Source: DATFVA01 sp963800255
Lineage (GTDB): Bacteria > Bacteroidota > Ignavibacteria > Ignavibacteriales > Ignavibacteriaceae
Assembly: GCA_963800255.1 (NCBI GenBank)
Contig: CAWDAK010000011.1
Location: forward strand, 124,001-188,000
Direction: 5' to 3'
Length of the DNA: 64,000 bases
Shown: positions 8,492 through 17,984 of the stretch, piece after piece
Layout: the number at the start of each line of letters is the position of its first letter
How positions within the stretch are numbered: position 1 is the stretch's first letter
The notes under the pieces: model-generated
The model's input: the letters and a program-made list of their open reading frames with translations, nothing else
Told to the model about the DNA's origin: nothing
Database searches by the model: none
Position numbers and translations under genes: made by a program

Positions 8492-8866
8492 ATGAAGTTC
8501 AGAGGGATAATACTTAGCAGCGATCAAATCACAATATCACAGTGCCTCGAAATCTGTTCAGAGATTGGTATCGCCCTCGTTAAGAAAAAAGAATTTGCGG
8601 GCTTCATTCTGGATTTACAGGAAAACGATTATGACATGATCTTATGCGACTGCAATGAAAGTTTCTCTGTTTGTCACAACTGGGTGAAGATCATTAAGCG
8701 GATAAATCCCAGAACTCCCCTTATAATATTGCACGAAAGAACCAGTCCACAGGAAGGAGGAATCCTTTACCAGGAAGGAATTTTCAACCTGACGGAAAAA
8801 CCTTTAGATGATAACATTATTAAAGAAATTATCACAGCAGCAATTCCATTTTATAAACAACAGTAA
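8492..8866 (+). CDS. Stand-alone receiver-like domain protein
   Basis: A 124-residue single-domain protein with the fold order of a CheY-type receiver. It has a first strand RGIILSSD carrying one acidic residue (D11) instead of the usual pair, a candidate phosphoacceptor D53 in MILCDCNES, a T/S position in HERTS, and the conserved lysine in TEKPL followed by a last helix. No output domain is present. It is the first gene of the Rieske/cytochrome set and ends 19 bp before the Rieske gene. It could take phosphate from the upstream kinase or act as a phosphate sink or adaptor. The weakened acidic pocket may mean reduced or absent phosphorylation. Family call is from motif spacing only. Confidence 0.65.
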   Translation: MKFRGIILSSDQITISQCLEICSEIGIALVKKKEFAGFILDLQENDYDMILCDCNESFSVCHNWVKIIKRINPRTPLIILHERTSPQEGGILYQEGIFNLTEKPLDDNIIKEIITAAIPFYKQQ

Positions 8867-8885
8867 CAAACAAAGTATTCTAATT

Positions 8886-9338
8886 ATGGAAAAATCTGAT
8901 CCTAAAACCCAACCGACTTCCCGGAGAAGCTTCTTAAAGATTCTCGGTATGACAGGTATTACAGCCTTTTCGGCCTCGGTTCTGTACCCGGTATTTTCTT
9001 TCCTTCGACCTCCCAAACAAAGAGAAGTAGAGGTTTCAATTGTAAGTGCGGGTAAAGTAGCTGATTTGAAAAAGGAAGACTTCAAGATCGTCCGTTTCGG
9101 AAATGAGCCGGTTATTGTAATTCCCTCCGACAACAAATTTCTGGCATTTTCTGCAAGGTGTACCCACCTGGATTGTACAGTTCAATATGCTAAAGAAAAA
9201 AATGTAATCTGGTGCGCCTGTCATAATGGAAAATACGATCTGACAGGCAGAAACATTTCGGGTCCCCCTCCAAGGCCTCTTACTAAATTCAAAACCATAA
9301 TTAAAGGGGATGAATTAATGATTGCAAAAATTACATAG
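8886..9338 (+). CDS. Rieske [2Fe-2S] iron-sulfur protein of a cytochrome bc-type complex
   Basis: A 150-residue Rieske subunit. The N-terminus has a twin-arginine motif (SRRSFLK) followed by a hydrophobic anchor, as expected for Tat export of a membrane-tethered Rieske protein. The cluster motifs are C92-T-H94-L-D-C97 and C110-A-C112-H113. C92, H94, C110 and H113 should bind the cluster, while C97 and C112 form the stabilising disulfide. ATG 8886 is chosen because it places the Tat motif about 12 residues from the start; an upstream in-frame start at 8808 would overlap the preceding gene. The cytochrome b gene follows 9 bp later. It should pass one electron from quinol to a c-type heme. Confidence 0.93.
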   Translation: MEKSDPKTQPTSRRSFLKILGMTGITAFSASVLYPVFSFLRPPKQREVEVSIVSAGKVADLKKEDFKIVRFGNEPVIVIPSDNKFLAFSARCTHLDCTVQYAKEKNVIWCACHNGKYDLTGRNISGPPPRPLTKFKTIIKGDELMIAKIT

Positions 9339-9347
9339 TATAAAATC

Positions 9348-10425
9348 ATGAAAAATATATTCTTAAAACTTTACGGTTGGTTAGATGAACGGGTTCAGTT
9401 TGAAGACCTTATCAAATTCTTCAGCAAAAAGTATGTACCTGTTCACCGGCATTCGGTCTGGTATTATTTCGGAGGAGTATCAGTTTTCCTCTTTACCATT
9501 CAGGTTGTTACCGGAATTCTACTCCTTTTTTATTATAAAGGAAGTGCAGACCTTGCTTATGAGAGCATTCAATTTATAATGTCTAAAGTTCAGTTCGGCT
9601 GGCTTGTAAGATCTATCCACGCCTGGTCGGCTAATCTTTTTATACTTTCCCTCTTCATACACATGTTCAGTGTTTACTTTGAAAAAGCGTACCGGAAACC
9701 CAGGGAACTGACCTGGCTTACCGGGGTATTTATGTTTTTCCTAGCGCTGTTCTTCGGTTTCAGCGGGTACCTTCTTCCATGGAATGAACTGGCATTTTTT
9801 GCTACCAAAGTCGGGACGGATATCGCAGGAGCAATTCCTCTGGTTGGTGAACCCGTAAAAATATTTCTGCGAGGGGGTACTGATGTTACCGGGGCAACTC
9901 TCTCCAGGTTCTTCGGCTTTCACGTTGCCTTCCTTCCGGGCATCTTTACAATTCTGCTTGGGATACACCTGATACTCGTTCAGAGACAAGGAATTAGTGA
10001 ACCTCTTCAGACTGAGGGAAAAAAGATACCTTTAAAAAAGATGCCTTTCTTCCCGAACTTCTTCCTGCGCGATCTGCTGCTTTGGCTCATTATCCTGAAT
10101 ATTATCGCGATACTCGCAGTGTTCTTCCCCGCCGACCTGGGAATTAAGGCAAATCTTTTCGGCATTGCGCCTGCAGGTATCAAACCGGAGTGGTATTTCC
10201 TGTTTATGTTCCAGACCCTGAAGTACTTTCCTTCACATATATTCTTCTTTGAAGGTGAAGTAGTAGGCATTCTCCTCTTCGGGGCAGCGGGACTTCTATG
10301 GCTGACTGGTGCCATTCTGGGACCGTAAAAGTTCCAGGGGTGAACGGAATCTTAAAATAAATTATATGGGACTATTCGCTGTAATGTTTATTATTCTTTT
10401 AACTTCTCTCGGGTGGCTGTTGTGA
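9348..10425 (+). CDS. Cytochrome b (b6/subunit IV fusion type), frame broken by one extra base
   Basis: Quinol-oxidising membrane subunit. Heme-ligand histidines H91/H105 and H192/H207 are present; the 15-residue step in the second pair is b6-type spacing. The Qo-site PEWY motif is at 280-283. Where b6f proteins have a covalent-heme cysteine after the first conserved helix start, this protein has tyrosine (WYYFGG, Y40). The frame as given stops at 10328 after GAILGP. Removing the A at 10305 restores W-L-L-V-P-F-W-D-R-K-S-S-R-G-E-R, the canonical end of helix G, plus one more helix to a stop at 10423-10425. That gives about 358 residues. The reconstructed end overlaps the next gene as GTGA. 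A sequencing error is the likeliest cause. Confidence 0.9.
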
Positions 10426-11891
10426 AAACTATTTTAAGAACCATCTTAATCTTTTTATTCCTCATTATAACCTGCCGTTCGTTCCTTTATGCTGAGGATA
10501 AATGTTATTCCTGCCACTCAGATATGGGAAGTTCCCCGGCAGCATTATTCAAAAATGATATCCATCATCTTGCCGGATTAAGCTGCTCTGTTTGTCATGG
10601 CGGGGATAGTAAAAGCGAGGATATGGATGAAGCAATGGATAAAGGTAAAGGCTTTATCGGAGTTCCGAAAGGAAACCAGATTTCTGAGATCTGTGCCAAA
10701 TGCCATTCTGATTCCAAATTTATCTCAGGATATAATAAGTCAATTTCAACAAACCAGATGGATTTGCTGAAAGGCAGCGTACACGGAAAGCCGGGGTTAA
10801 ATGGTTCAGACAGGATAGTACAGTGCATTACCTGCCACAACGCCCATGGAATTGTGTCTGTAAAAAATCCTTCATCTCCTGTTTATCCCACTAACATTCC
10901 TCAAACCTGTAATAAATGCCATGGTGATGCAAAGTTCATGCGCTCATATAACCCAGAAATCGCTGTGGATCAATACCAGAAATACAGAACCAGCGAACAT
11001 GGCATCCTTAACGCCGGCGGAGATCCAAAACCGGCAGAGTGTGTAAGCTGCCATGGAAGTCACAATATTCTTTCTACAAAAGACGTACGCTCATCTGTAT
11101 ATCCCACAAATATTCCCAAAACCTGCTCACACTGCCACAGTGATAAAGAATATATGAAAGAGTACGGCATCCCAACAGATCAATATGATAAATACGTAAA
11201 GAGCGTCCATGGAAAAGCTCTCCTTGTAAAAAACGACCTTAGCGCACCTGTTTGCAACAGCTGTCATGGAAATCATGCAGCAATGCCGCCCGGACTCACC
11301 TCAATCTCAAAGGTCTGCGGAAACTGTCACGTTTTAAATGCTGAACTTTTTGCAGGCAGTCCCCATAAAAAAGCTTTCGATGAAAACAATTATCCCGAAT
11401 GTGAAACATGTCATGGTAATCATGAAATTCTGCCCGTGCAGGATAATCTGCTCGGTACTGCCGGGGGATCTATCTGCATTAAATGTCATTCCGCTTCGGA
11501 CAACAGTAAAGGATTTATAGCCGCAGCAGAAATGAAGGGCTGGCTTGATAGTCTTGCTTACCAGGACACCCTTGCTAATAAACTTGTATTTGAAGCAGAG
11601 CAGAAAGGAATGGAAGTAGAGGAGGCAAAATTTGAGTTAAGGAATATTCACCAGGCCCAGATAGAAACAAGAACAATTCTACATTCTTTCGATAAAGATA
11701 AATTCAAAGAGGTAGTAAACAAGGGTTTTAAATCTTCAAAAAACGTAATTGTTGAAGCCAGGGGTGCCATCGATGAATATTATTTCAGAAGGATAGGGTT
11801 AGTTATTTCAGTCTTAATAATAAGCTTTCTGATAGTAATACTTTTCTTCTACATCAGGAAAATAGAAAAACAAAATCCGTTAAAGGATTAA
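10422..11891 (+). CDS. Membrane-anchored multiheme cytochrome c, 11 CXXCH motifs
   Basis: A 489-residue exported cytochrome. A signal peptide (KTILRTILIFLFLIITCRSF) precedes eleven CXXCH motifs, the first at C28-H32: CYSCH, CSVCH, CAKCH, CITCH, CNKCH, CVSCH, CSHCH, CNSCH, CGNCH, CETCH, CIKCH. Many histidines between motifs can give bis-His ligation. After the hemes come about 90 residues of predicted helix and a C-terminal transmembrane anchor (IGLVISVLIISFLIVILFF). GTG 10422 is chosen because it overlaps the reconstructed cytochrome b stop by four bases; GTG 10413 is the alternative. It occupies the place of cytochrome c1 or f in this operon and probably carries electrons from the Rieske protein to periplasmic or extracellular acceptors. 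Confidence 0.92.
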   Translation: MKTILRTILIFLFLIITCRSFLYAEDKCYSCHSDMGSSPAALFKNDIHHLAGLSCSVCHGGDSKSEDMDEAMDKGKGFIGVPKGNQISEICAKCHSDSKFISGYNKSISTNQMDLLKGSVHGKPGLNGSDRIVQCITCHNAHGIVSVKNPSSPVYPTNIPQTCNKCHGDAKFMRSYNPEIAVDQYQKYRTSEHGILNAGGDPKPAECVSCHGSHNILSTKDVRSSVYPTNIPKTCSHCHSDKEYMKEYGIPTDQYDKYVKSVHGKALLVKNDLSAPVCNSCHGNHAAMPPGLTSISKVCGNCHVLNAELFAGSPHKKAFDENNYPECETCHGNHEILPVQDNLLGTAGGSICIKCHSASDNSKGFIAAAEMKGWLDSLAYQDTLANKLVFEAEQKGMEVEEAKFELRNIHQAQIETRTILHSFDKDKFKEVVNKGFKSSKNVIVEARGAIDEYYFRRIGLVISVLIISFLIVILFFYIRKIEKQNPLKD

Positions 11892-11906
11892 ATAACCGGA
11901 GGTATT

Positions 11907-13547
11907 ATGAGTACTGAATTTTCAAATGCACTGATTGAAGAATTGATCAGAAACATGAAGCTTATTGAACGCAGGTTAACTGAAGTGGAAGCTGCGCTCA
12001 GCATTAAAGAAGAGAACCCGGCAGATGTACCTGAGGAACGGCATCGACCAAAAACTGATGCAGACGATGATTCACTCGAACTTGCTATAGGTGAATACTG
12101 GTTTGCGAAGATAGGAATCCTTGCTTTCATCCTCGGCATGTTCTTTCTGTTAACACAGCCCCTGGATAATTACCCTCCGCTGCTTCCTATTTTCATTGGT
12201 TATTTGATAAGCTTTACCCTTATAATAATACCTGAATTGTGGCTTAAATCATTTAAATATATTTCAGGTTTTCTTATTGGCGGAGCTGCAGCTCTTTTTT
12301 TCCTTACAACCCTGCGTCTGCATTTTTTCGGAGCTGAACCTGTTGTTACAAGCAGATTTTTACTGGTAATACTTCTGTTGGTCGTAGGAGGATTTACATC
12401 CTGGGCAGCGTTGAGGCGTCAATCCGTTTACCTCATAGCCCTTGGTGAGCTTTTCTTTATGATGACCGCTCTTGTAACCGAAATCCCTCTGCTGATATTC
12501 GTAATGCTGACAGTTATAAGCATTTCAGTGGTATTCCTGTCACTAAAATTTAATTCTACCAATCTTATGGTCTTCGGAATTATTTTCACATCCCTGGCAC
12601 ACTGCTTCTGGTTTGTAAACAATCCCCTCCTTGGGCACGATCTACAGATTATAACAGGTTTTCAATACAATCTTGTCTTCCTGCTTGCTTACCTTGCAAT
12701 TTATGGTACAGGCAGTCTAATGCTTATTAGAGGGAAGAAACGAGAACCGGATGAATTGTTCATGACAATTATGAATGCTTCATTAGGCTATGGATTGTTC
12801 CTTCTAATTTCAATATTGAGCGGCGTTCAATACCTGGGAATTATTCACCTGGGCGCATTTGTGGTATTTATGGGTCTGGCTGTTTTATTCTGGACCAGGG
12901 AAAGAAGCAGGTATGGTTCTTTCATTTATGCAATGTTTGCATATGCCGCCCTTAGCTCGGCAATAATTGCATCTTATAATGAACCTGCATTTTTCATCCT
13001 TCTCTGCTGGCAGAGTATAATTGTAATTTCGACGGCACTCTGGTTCCGGTCCAAATTTATAATCGTGGCTAACGTTTTTATTTTCGGAGGCATCCTAATC
13101 ACATACCTTATAAACGCAGGTTCAGTAGGGGTAGAAGGAGTTAGTTTCGGACTTGCTGCTCTCGTAAGCGCCCGTATCCTGAACTGGCAGAAAACAAGAC
13201 TTGAACTTACAACTGACAACATCAGGCTGGCCTACCTCATTATGGCCTTTTTCATCCTCCCATACGTATTATATGAAATATTGCCGTCAAGTTTCGCCGG
13301 ACTATCATGGGCAGGACTTGCTTTGCTTTATTACCTGATGGGTAAGCTTCTCAAAAATCAAAAATACAGAATGATGGCTGTGTCAACCTTAATATTAACT
13401 TCACTTTACCTTGCTGCTTTCGGGATAGCATCAAATGATATTACCTATAAAATTATATCATTCCTTGCCGTGAGCATTATACTACTAATAATTTCAGTTG
13501 TATATACGAGGATGAGAACTAACCAAAAACCAAAAGAATTAGCATAA
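11907..13547 (+). CDS. Polytopic membrane protein, DUF2339-like
   Basis: A 546-residue protein with a 60-residue acidic, coiled-coil-like cytoplasmic start (IRNMKLIERRLTEVEAAL), then a GEYWFAKIGILAFILGMFFL motif and about 14 hydrophobic helices. The W-x-x-(K/R)-I-G-I entry to the first helix is typical of DUF2339 proteins, whose function is unknown. A good ribosome binding site (GGAGGT) precedes the ATG. It follows the 11-heme cytochrome by 15 bp and is followed by a terminator, so it is the last gene of the respiratory operon. It may assist assembly or anchoring of the complex, but no catalytic motif is visible. Confidence 0.7.
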   Translation: MSTEFSNALIEELIRNMKLIERRLTEVEAALSIKEENPADVPEERHRPKTDADDDSLELAIGEYWFAKIGILAFILGMFFLLTQPLDNYPPLLPIFIGYLISFTLIIIPELWLKSFKYISGFLIGGAAALFFLTTLRLHFFGAEPVVTSRFLLVILLLVVGGFTSWAALRRQSVYLIALGELFFMMTALVTEIPLLIFVMLTVISISVVFLSLKFNSTNLMVFGIIFTSLAHCFWFVNNPLLGHDLQIITGFQYNLVFLLAYLAIYGTGSLMLIRGKKREPDELFMTIMNASLGYGLFLLISILSGVQYLGIIHLGAFVVFMGLAVLFWTRERSRYGSFIYAMFAYAALSSAIIASYNEPAFFILLCWQSIIVISTALWFRSKFIIVANVFIFGGILITYLINAGSVGVEGVSFGLAALVSARILNWQKTRLELTTDNIRLAYLIMAFFILPYVLYEILPSSFAGLSWAGLALLYYLMGKLLKNQKYRMMAVSTLILTSLYLAAFGIASNDITYKIISFLAVSIILLIISVVYTRMRTNQKPKELA

Positions 13548-13570
13548 TTTTTAATGGGTCATTTGCTTTC

Positions 13571-13607
13571 AAGCCTGGCAGTTGCTTTCACTGCCGGGCT
13601 CTTTTTT
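13571..13607 (+). terminator. Rho-independent terminator of the respiratory operon
   Basis: AGCCTGGCAGT pairs with ACTGCCGGGCT (one mismatch) around a short loop and is followed by CTTTTTT. It lies 24 bp after the stop of the DUF2339-like gene, on the same strand. Confidence 0.8.
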
Positions 13608-13685
13608 GCTGCAATCAAGCTGCCGGTTTTAATCCTTAAAAAGGTTAAATTAGATCCACTCCAATAGTTGTAAATAAAAGTTTTG

Positions 13686-15153
13686 ATGAAAGTAATATTG
13701 CCAATATTGTGTCTATCCGTGTTAGTTCCATGCAGCTACCCGCAGAATTATTTCTATACTAAGGATGAACAGTTTTACAACGGGGATTCGGTTTTCTGTT
13801 TCCTTGGCTTCAGTGCATATTATCTGCAATGGATTGCTTCAGACCCTTCAAATAAATACCTGGTTGATGAGGTTTTTCGTGTTGCCAGTGATAACGGGGT
13901 AAAAGTCATAAGGACCTGGGGATTTAATTCAAACAGCGATTCATCAACAGAAGGCTGCATCAGGTATTCTCCTTACGGTATAAAAGAAAACGGATTGAGA
14001 TCACTTGATTATATTATTTATAAGGCAAAGCAGTATGATATCAACATCATTTTAACCCTCGAGAATAACTTTAATGATTTCGGCGGAATACCTCAGTATA
14101 TAAAATGGGCCGGAAGGCATCTTAACACCAATTACAGGACAAACATATTCACACGGTGATTTCTTTACTGATGATTCGATTAAAAGCTGGTATAAATATT
14201 ATATCGAAAAAATTCTTTACCGGGTTAATACCTATACCACAGTCAGGTATAAGGATGAACCGGATATTTTCAGTTTTGAATTGATTAATGAGGCAGAAAA
14301 TGAGGGAGGATCCGCAACAACCTTAAAGAACTGGTACAGTGAAATGGCTGGTTATTTCAAATCAATAGACAACAAGCACCTGCTTACAACAGGAGAGACA
14401 GGATACGATAATCACCTGGTGGATTATTCAGATCCTGAACTATTTTATAACAATACCCGCTTTTTATTTGACGGATACAAAGGAAGCAGTTTTGCTGAAA
14501 ACAGCTCAATAAAAAATATTGATTATTCATCTTTCCATTTATATCCTGAGAAATGGGGATGCGAACCGCTCTCTGGCAATACCTGGATAAATGATCACAG
14601 TAGACTATCCGGCAGCTTTAACAAACCTTCCCTGCTGGGTGAATTTGGAGTGACAAAAGATAGAATGGCAAATTATAAGCTCTACCTGGAGACAGTTGGG
14701 AATACCCTTTCACGTTCAGCAATGATATGGCAGTACGTACCTCCCGAACTTATGGATATAGCGGACAGCTATGCTTTCAATGAGGTTCAGGATCCGGCTC
14801 TAATGGATTTATTCAAAGCTTATAACAAACAATTAGACGCGGGTCCGGTTTATCCTGGCAGCGCTGATTTCATCCTTTACCAAAATTTTCCCAATCCTTT
14901 TAATCCTTCTACCACAATTAGTTTTTCACTCAATCAGCAGGCTAATGTTAAAATTGAACTTTTCAATTCACTCGGTGAACTTGTAAGAATAATATACCAG
15001 GGAACTGACGAAGCAGGAGTTCATAATATTTTTTTGTCATTTGACAACAGCCTCCTAAGCAGCGGAGTTTACTTTTACCGTCTGGAGGTACTCCCCTCTT
15101 TAAGCAACGGAAGAACCTTCGCTAAAGTCAGAAAAATGCTGCTCTTAAAATAA
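13686..15153 (+). CDS. Secreted GH5-like glycoside hydrolase with T9SS sorting domain, frameshifted
   Basis: Signal peptide, then a (beta/alpha)8 glycosidase resembling GH5 endo-beta-mannanases. Motifs in order are FLGFSAYYLQW, VIRTWGFNS, the acid/base glutamate in FELINEAE and the likely nucleophile in LLGEFGV. The C-terminus has FPNPFNPSTT and an 80-residue sorting domain ending in RKMLLLK. The frame breaks: codons from 13686 stop at 14157, while the catalytic half continues from about 14113 in another frame (TYSHGDFFTDDSIKSWYKYY). Removing one base in GGAAGG near 14112-14117 joins them (WAG-GILTPITG). The single product would be about 488 residues. It should act outside the cell on mannan-like polymers; the substrate is inferred. 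An ATG two codons inside a TTG is taken as start. Confidence 0.8.
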
Positions 15154-15380
15154 AAATGAAGTTAACAGATTGCTTTTGAATAATAGATTATTGATATTAA
15201 GCAACTTAATTATCCATGCAATTTTCTTTTCTATTTTTCTATCCCGGCGGGATAATGTACCGGTCTATTTTAATGTAAATATTTTCCGATACCTGCCCTC
15301 TCCTCTCAACATCCGGCAGTTTTCGAGCATTTTACTGCCTATTCAGATGATCTAATTTTTTAACTATATAAGGAGGCTCT

Positions 15381-17915
15381 GTGAAAAAAAGGTTCCTATT
15401 TACCGGCTTAATGCTGTTGACTTGTTTAAGCATGACACTGGTCATTTTTCATAACTGGTCAAATCCCATTGTAAACGAAAAAGTTTCATATGGAGAAGAT
15501 TTAACAAAATATGATGAAGGTCCTGAAAAAGGTCCCGAGCTTGAGCGTTGGTATTTTCAACAGTGGCATCAGCCCTTCGGCGCAGTATTATCACCGGATT
15601 TGCTGCATAAAATGCGGACAGATGCAGCACAGTTAAAGAATGAATCTGAAATTACAAATGAACCTTCACTTACAGGCTGGCAGGCTGTAGGACCCGTAAA
15701 GATGAGCGTTCCGGGTTCAAATGCTTCCTACACTGGAAGAATACTTGATGTTCAGATACTTAATGACGGAAATCTCCTGATTGCAGCGGCCAGCGGCGGA
15801 TTGTGGAAAGTTACAGGCTCAGGTGCAACTCCTTTTTCAGACGGTATCCTTGACCTGGCGGTTTCAACGGTAGCCGTAAATCCTAATGATAATAATACCA
15901 TTTTCATTGGAACCGGAGAGGTATACGTTCGCGGAGGTTCGGGAATGTACGTAACTCATGATGGCGGAGCTACCTGGAGCAACGTATCTGGACTTTCTCC
16001 AACACCTTGGGGCATATACAAAATCAGATATATGCCGGGACATCCAAGTGAAGTTCATGCTGCTACATATGATGGATATTACAGATCTGCTGACGGCGGC
16101 GCAACATGGACAAAAACCCTTGATGGTAATTTTTCTGATTTTACGTTTACAGATTCCAACACAGATGGTTGGATATTTGCTGCTAAATGGGGTGAGAATA
16201 AGATCTACTGGTCCTCACTTTTTGGAGCTTTGTGGAATGTAATAGACCTGCCGATTACAAATGTCGGAAGGGTTGCATTATCCTATCAGTCAGGCACCCT
16301 TTATGCAGCCATTGCAAGGAACGATAACAGTAATCTTCTCGGTGTTTACAAATCTACTGATTTTGCAGCAACTTGGACAGATATAACTCCCCCTGAAAAT
16401 TATATGGGTAACCAGGGATGGTATGATAATATAATTTCAGCCCCGGCACCGAATACAATTTTCGTTGGAGGTGTAAATCTCTGGAAGTCTACTGACGATG
16501 GCAGTTCATGGACTAAATTAACGGGACCAAATATTCATGCCGATCAGCATGCTTTCGTGCGGAACCCATCCAATTCCGATATCTTTATTGGTAATGACGG
16601 CGGTCTTGCAAAATCATCTGATCTTGGAGCAACCTGGTCAACCAGCTTAAACAACATACCGATCACTCAGTACGTTAACATTGACGTATTCGGGAAAAGT
16701 GTTGCATTTATTGCAGGAGGTTCCCAGGATAACGGTATATCAGTCACTACAGACCTTGGAGCAACCTGGACGTATGCAGCAGGAGGTGACGGCGGTGGTG
16801 TAGCAATTGACCCTGATGACAATGCAAAACTTTATATGACCAATGGTGTGTATGGCGGTGATTGGACATTCCGCAGACTACGGTCAACAGATGGAGGGGT
16901 TAACTGGGAAAATATAAACAACGGCATCGATCCTTCAGATCAATGGTACATAAGGATTCGGCATGACCAGGTGAATCCGATTTATTTATTCAGTAACTCA
17001 GGTCCTTATGTTTATGTTTCAACAGACAACGGGGATAACTGGTCAAAATTAAATAGTACGCCTTTTGCCTCAAACGTCTCCGAACTTTCTGTAGCAAAGT
17101 ATACATCCTCGGGCGGAACAATCGTCTATGCCTGTATGCCGGCTACAACAGGATCCAGGCTGTGGGTTTATAATAACGGAAACTGGAATGACAACCTGGT
17201 CCCATCAGATCTCCCCAATGATGTACAGATCAGGAAAGTTTCAACTCACCCGGAAGATTACAATACTGCTTTTATGATAATGAACGGAATATCACAAAAT
17301 GGTCCTTCTAAGAAAATATATAAAACCATCAACCAGGGAGTTACGTGGACAAACATTACCGGTAATCTGCCCAACATACCTTTCTCAGATGTGGTAGCCT
17401 ATCCGTCTAATGATCAGGTACTGATAGCCGGCAGCGAATTTGGCTGTTACAAAACAACAAACGGCGGATCGACCTGGTTCCGCTGGAATGACGGCATGCC
17501 TGAAGGAGTTATTATTACTGAGCTTCGTTATGTAGATGAAACAAATACAACCGGAAAGTTTTATGTAGTTGCAGGAAGTTATGGCAGAGGTATTTACGTA
17601 AGAGAATTGAATGATGGAACAATCAATGATGTGAAGGAGGAATCTTCACCTGCAGATTATAGTTTAACTCAAAATTACCCGAATCCTTTTAATCCCGCTA
17701 CTTCGATCAGGTTTACCCTGGCAAAAAGAGATAACGTTGAATTAAAAGTGTACGATATACAGGGAGAAGAGGTTGCGACTTTGATTAATGGAAGTATGAA
17801 TTCTGGAAGTCACGAAGTAAGTTTTAATGCAGGGAACCTGGCCTCAGGTGTCTATATATACAGGATTAAAACTTCTTCCTTCACGCAATCCCGGAAAATG
17901 ACCGTGTTAAAATAA
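15381..17915 (+). CDS. Secreted Asp-box (BNR/VPS10-like) beta-propeller protein with T9SS sorting domain
   Basis: An 844-residue exported protein with a GTG start preceded by AGGAGG. After the signal anchor (FLFTGLMLLTCLSMTLVIF) and a short charged region come about ten Asp-box repeats of the form S-x-D-x-G-x-T-W, for example THDGGATW, SADGGATW, STDDGSSW, SSDLGATW, STDGGVNW, STDNGDNW and TTNGGSTW. They predict one or two beta-propellers like those of sialidases, xyloglucanases and VPS10 proteins. The C-terminus has YPNPFNPATS and ends SRKMTVLK, a T9SS type A sorting domain. No sialidase arginine triad is obvious, so the role may be binding or glycan hydrolysis. It follows the GH5-like gene on the same strand by 227 bp, in which I see only the ribosome binding site. 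Confidence 0.85.
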   Translation: MKKRFLFTGLMLLTCLSMTLVIFHNWSNPIVNEKVSYGEDLTKYDEGPEKGPELERWYFQQWHQPFGAVLSPDLLHKMRTDAAQLKNESEITNEPSLTGWQAVGPVKMSVPGSNASYTGRILDVQILNDGNLLIAAASGGLWKVTGSGATPFSDGILDLAVSTVAVNPNDNNTIFIGTGEVYVRGGSGMYVTHDGGATWSNVSGLSPTPWGIYKIRYMPGHPSEVHAATYDGYYRSADGGATWTKTLDGNFSDFTFTDSNTDGWIFAAKWGENKIYWSSLFGALWNVIDLPITNVGRVALSYQSGTLYAAIARNDNSNLLGVYKSTDFAATWTDITPPENYMGNQGWYDNIISAPAPNTIFVGGVNLWKSTDDGSSWTKLTGPNIHADQHAFVRNPSNSDIFIGNDGGLAKSSDLGATWSTSLNNIPITQYVNIDVFGKSVAFIAGGSQDNGISVTTDLGATWTYAAGGDGGGVAIDPDDNAKLYMTNGVYGGDWTFRRLRSTDGGVNWENINNGIDPSDQWYIRIRHDQVNPIYLFSNSGPYVYVSTDNGDNWSKLNSTPFASNVSELSVAKYTSSGGTIVYACMPATTGSRLWVYNNGNWNDNLVPSDLPNDVQIRKVSTHPEDYNTAFMIMNGISQNGPSKKIYKTINQGVTWTNITGNLPNIPFSDVVAYPSNDQVLIAGSEFGCYKTTNGGSTWFRWNDGMPEGVIITELRYVDETNTTGKFYVVAGSYGRGIYVRELNDGTINDVKEESSPADYSLTQNYPNPFNPATSIRFTLAKRDNVELKVYDIQGEEVATLINGSMNSGSHEVSFNAGNLASGVYIYRIKTSSFTQSRKMTVLK

Positions 17916-17984
17916 CGAAAGCTCCGATTTGCGAAAGATTATTTATAAAGAATTCTATTCAGAAATTAATAAAGGTCAACTTTG

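Noticed and set aside
8808..8885. Upstream start for the Rieske gene
   Set aside because: It would overlap the receiver gene and put 26 non-signal residues before the Tat motif; ATG 8886 is better.
15154..15380. Small frame at 15170-15355
   Set aside because: No ribosome binding site, starts with a non-ATG codon in an AT-rich gap, no recognisable sequence.
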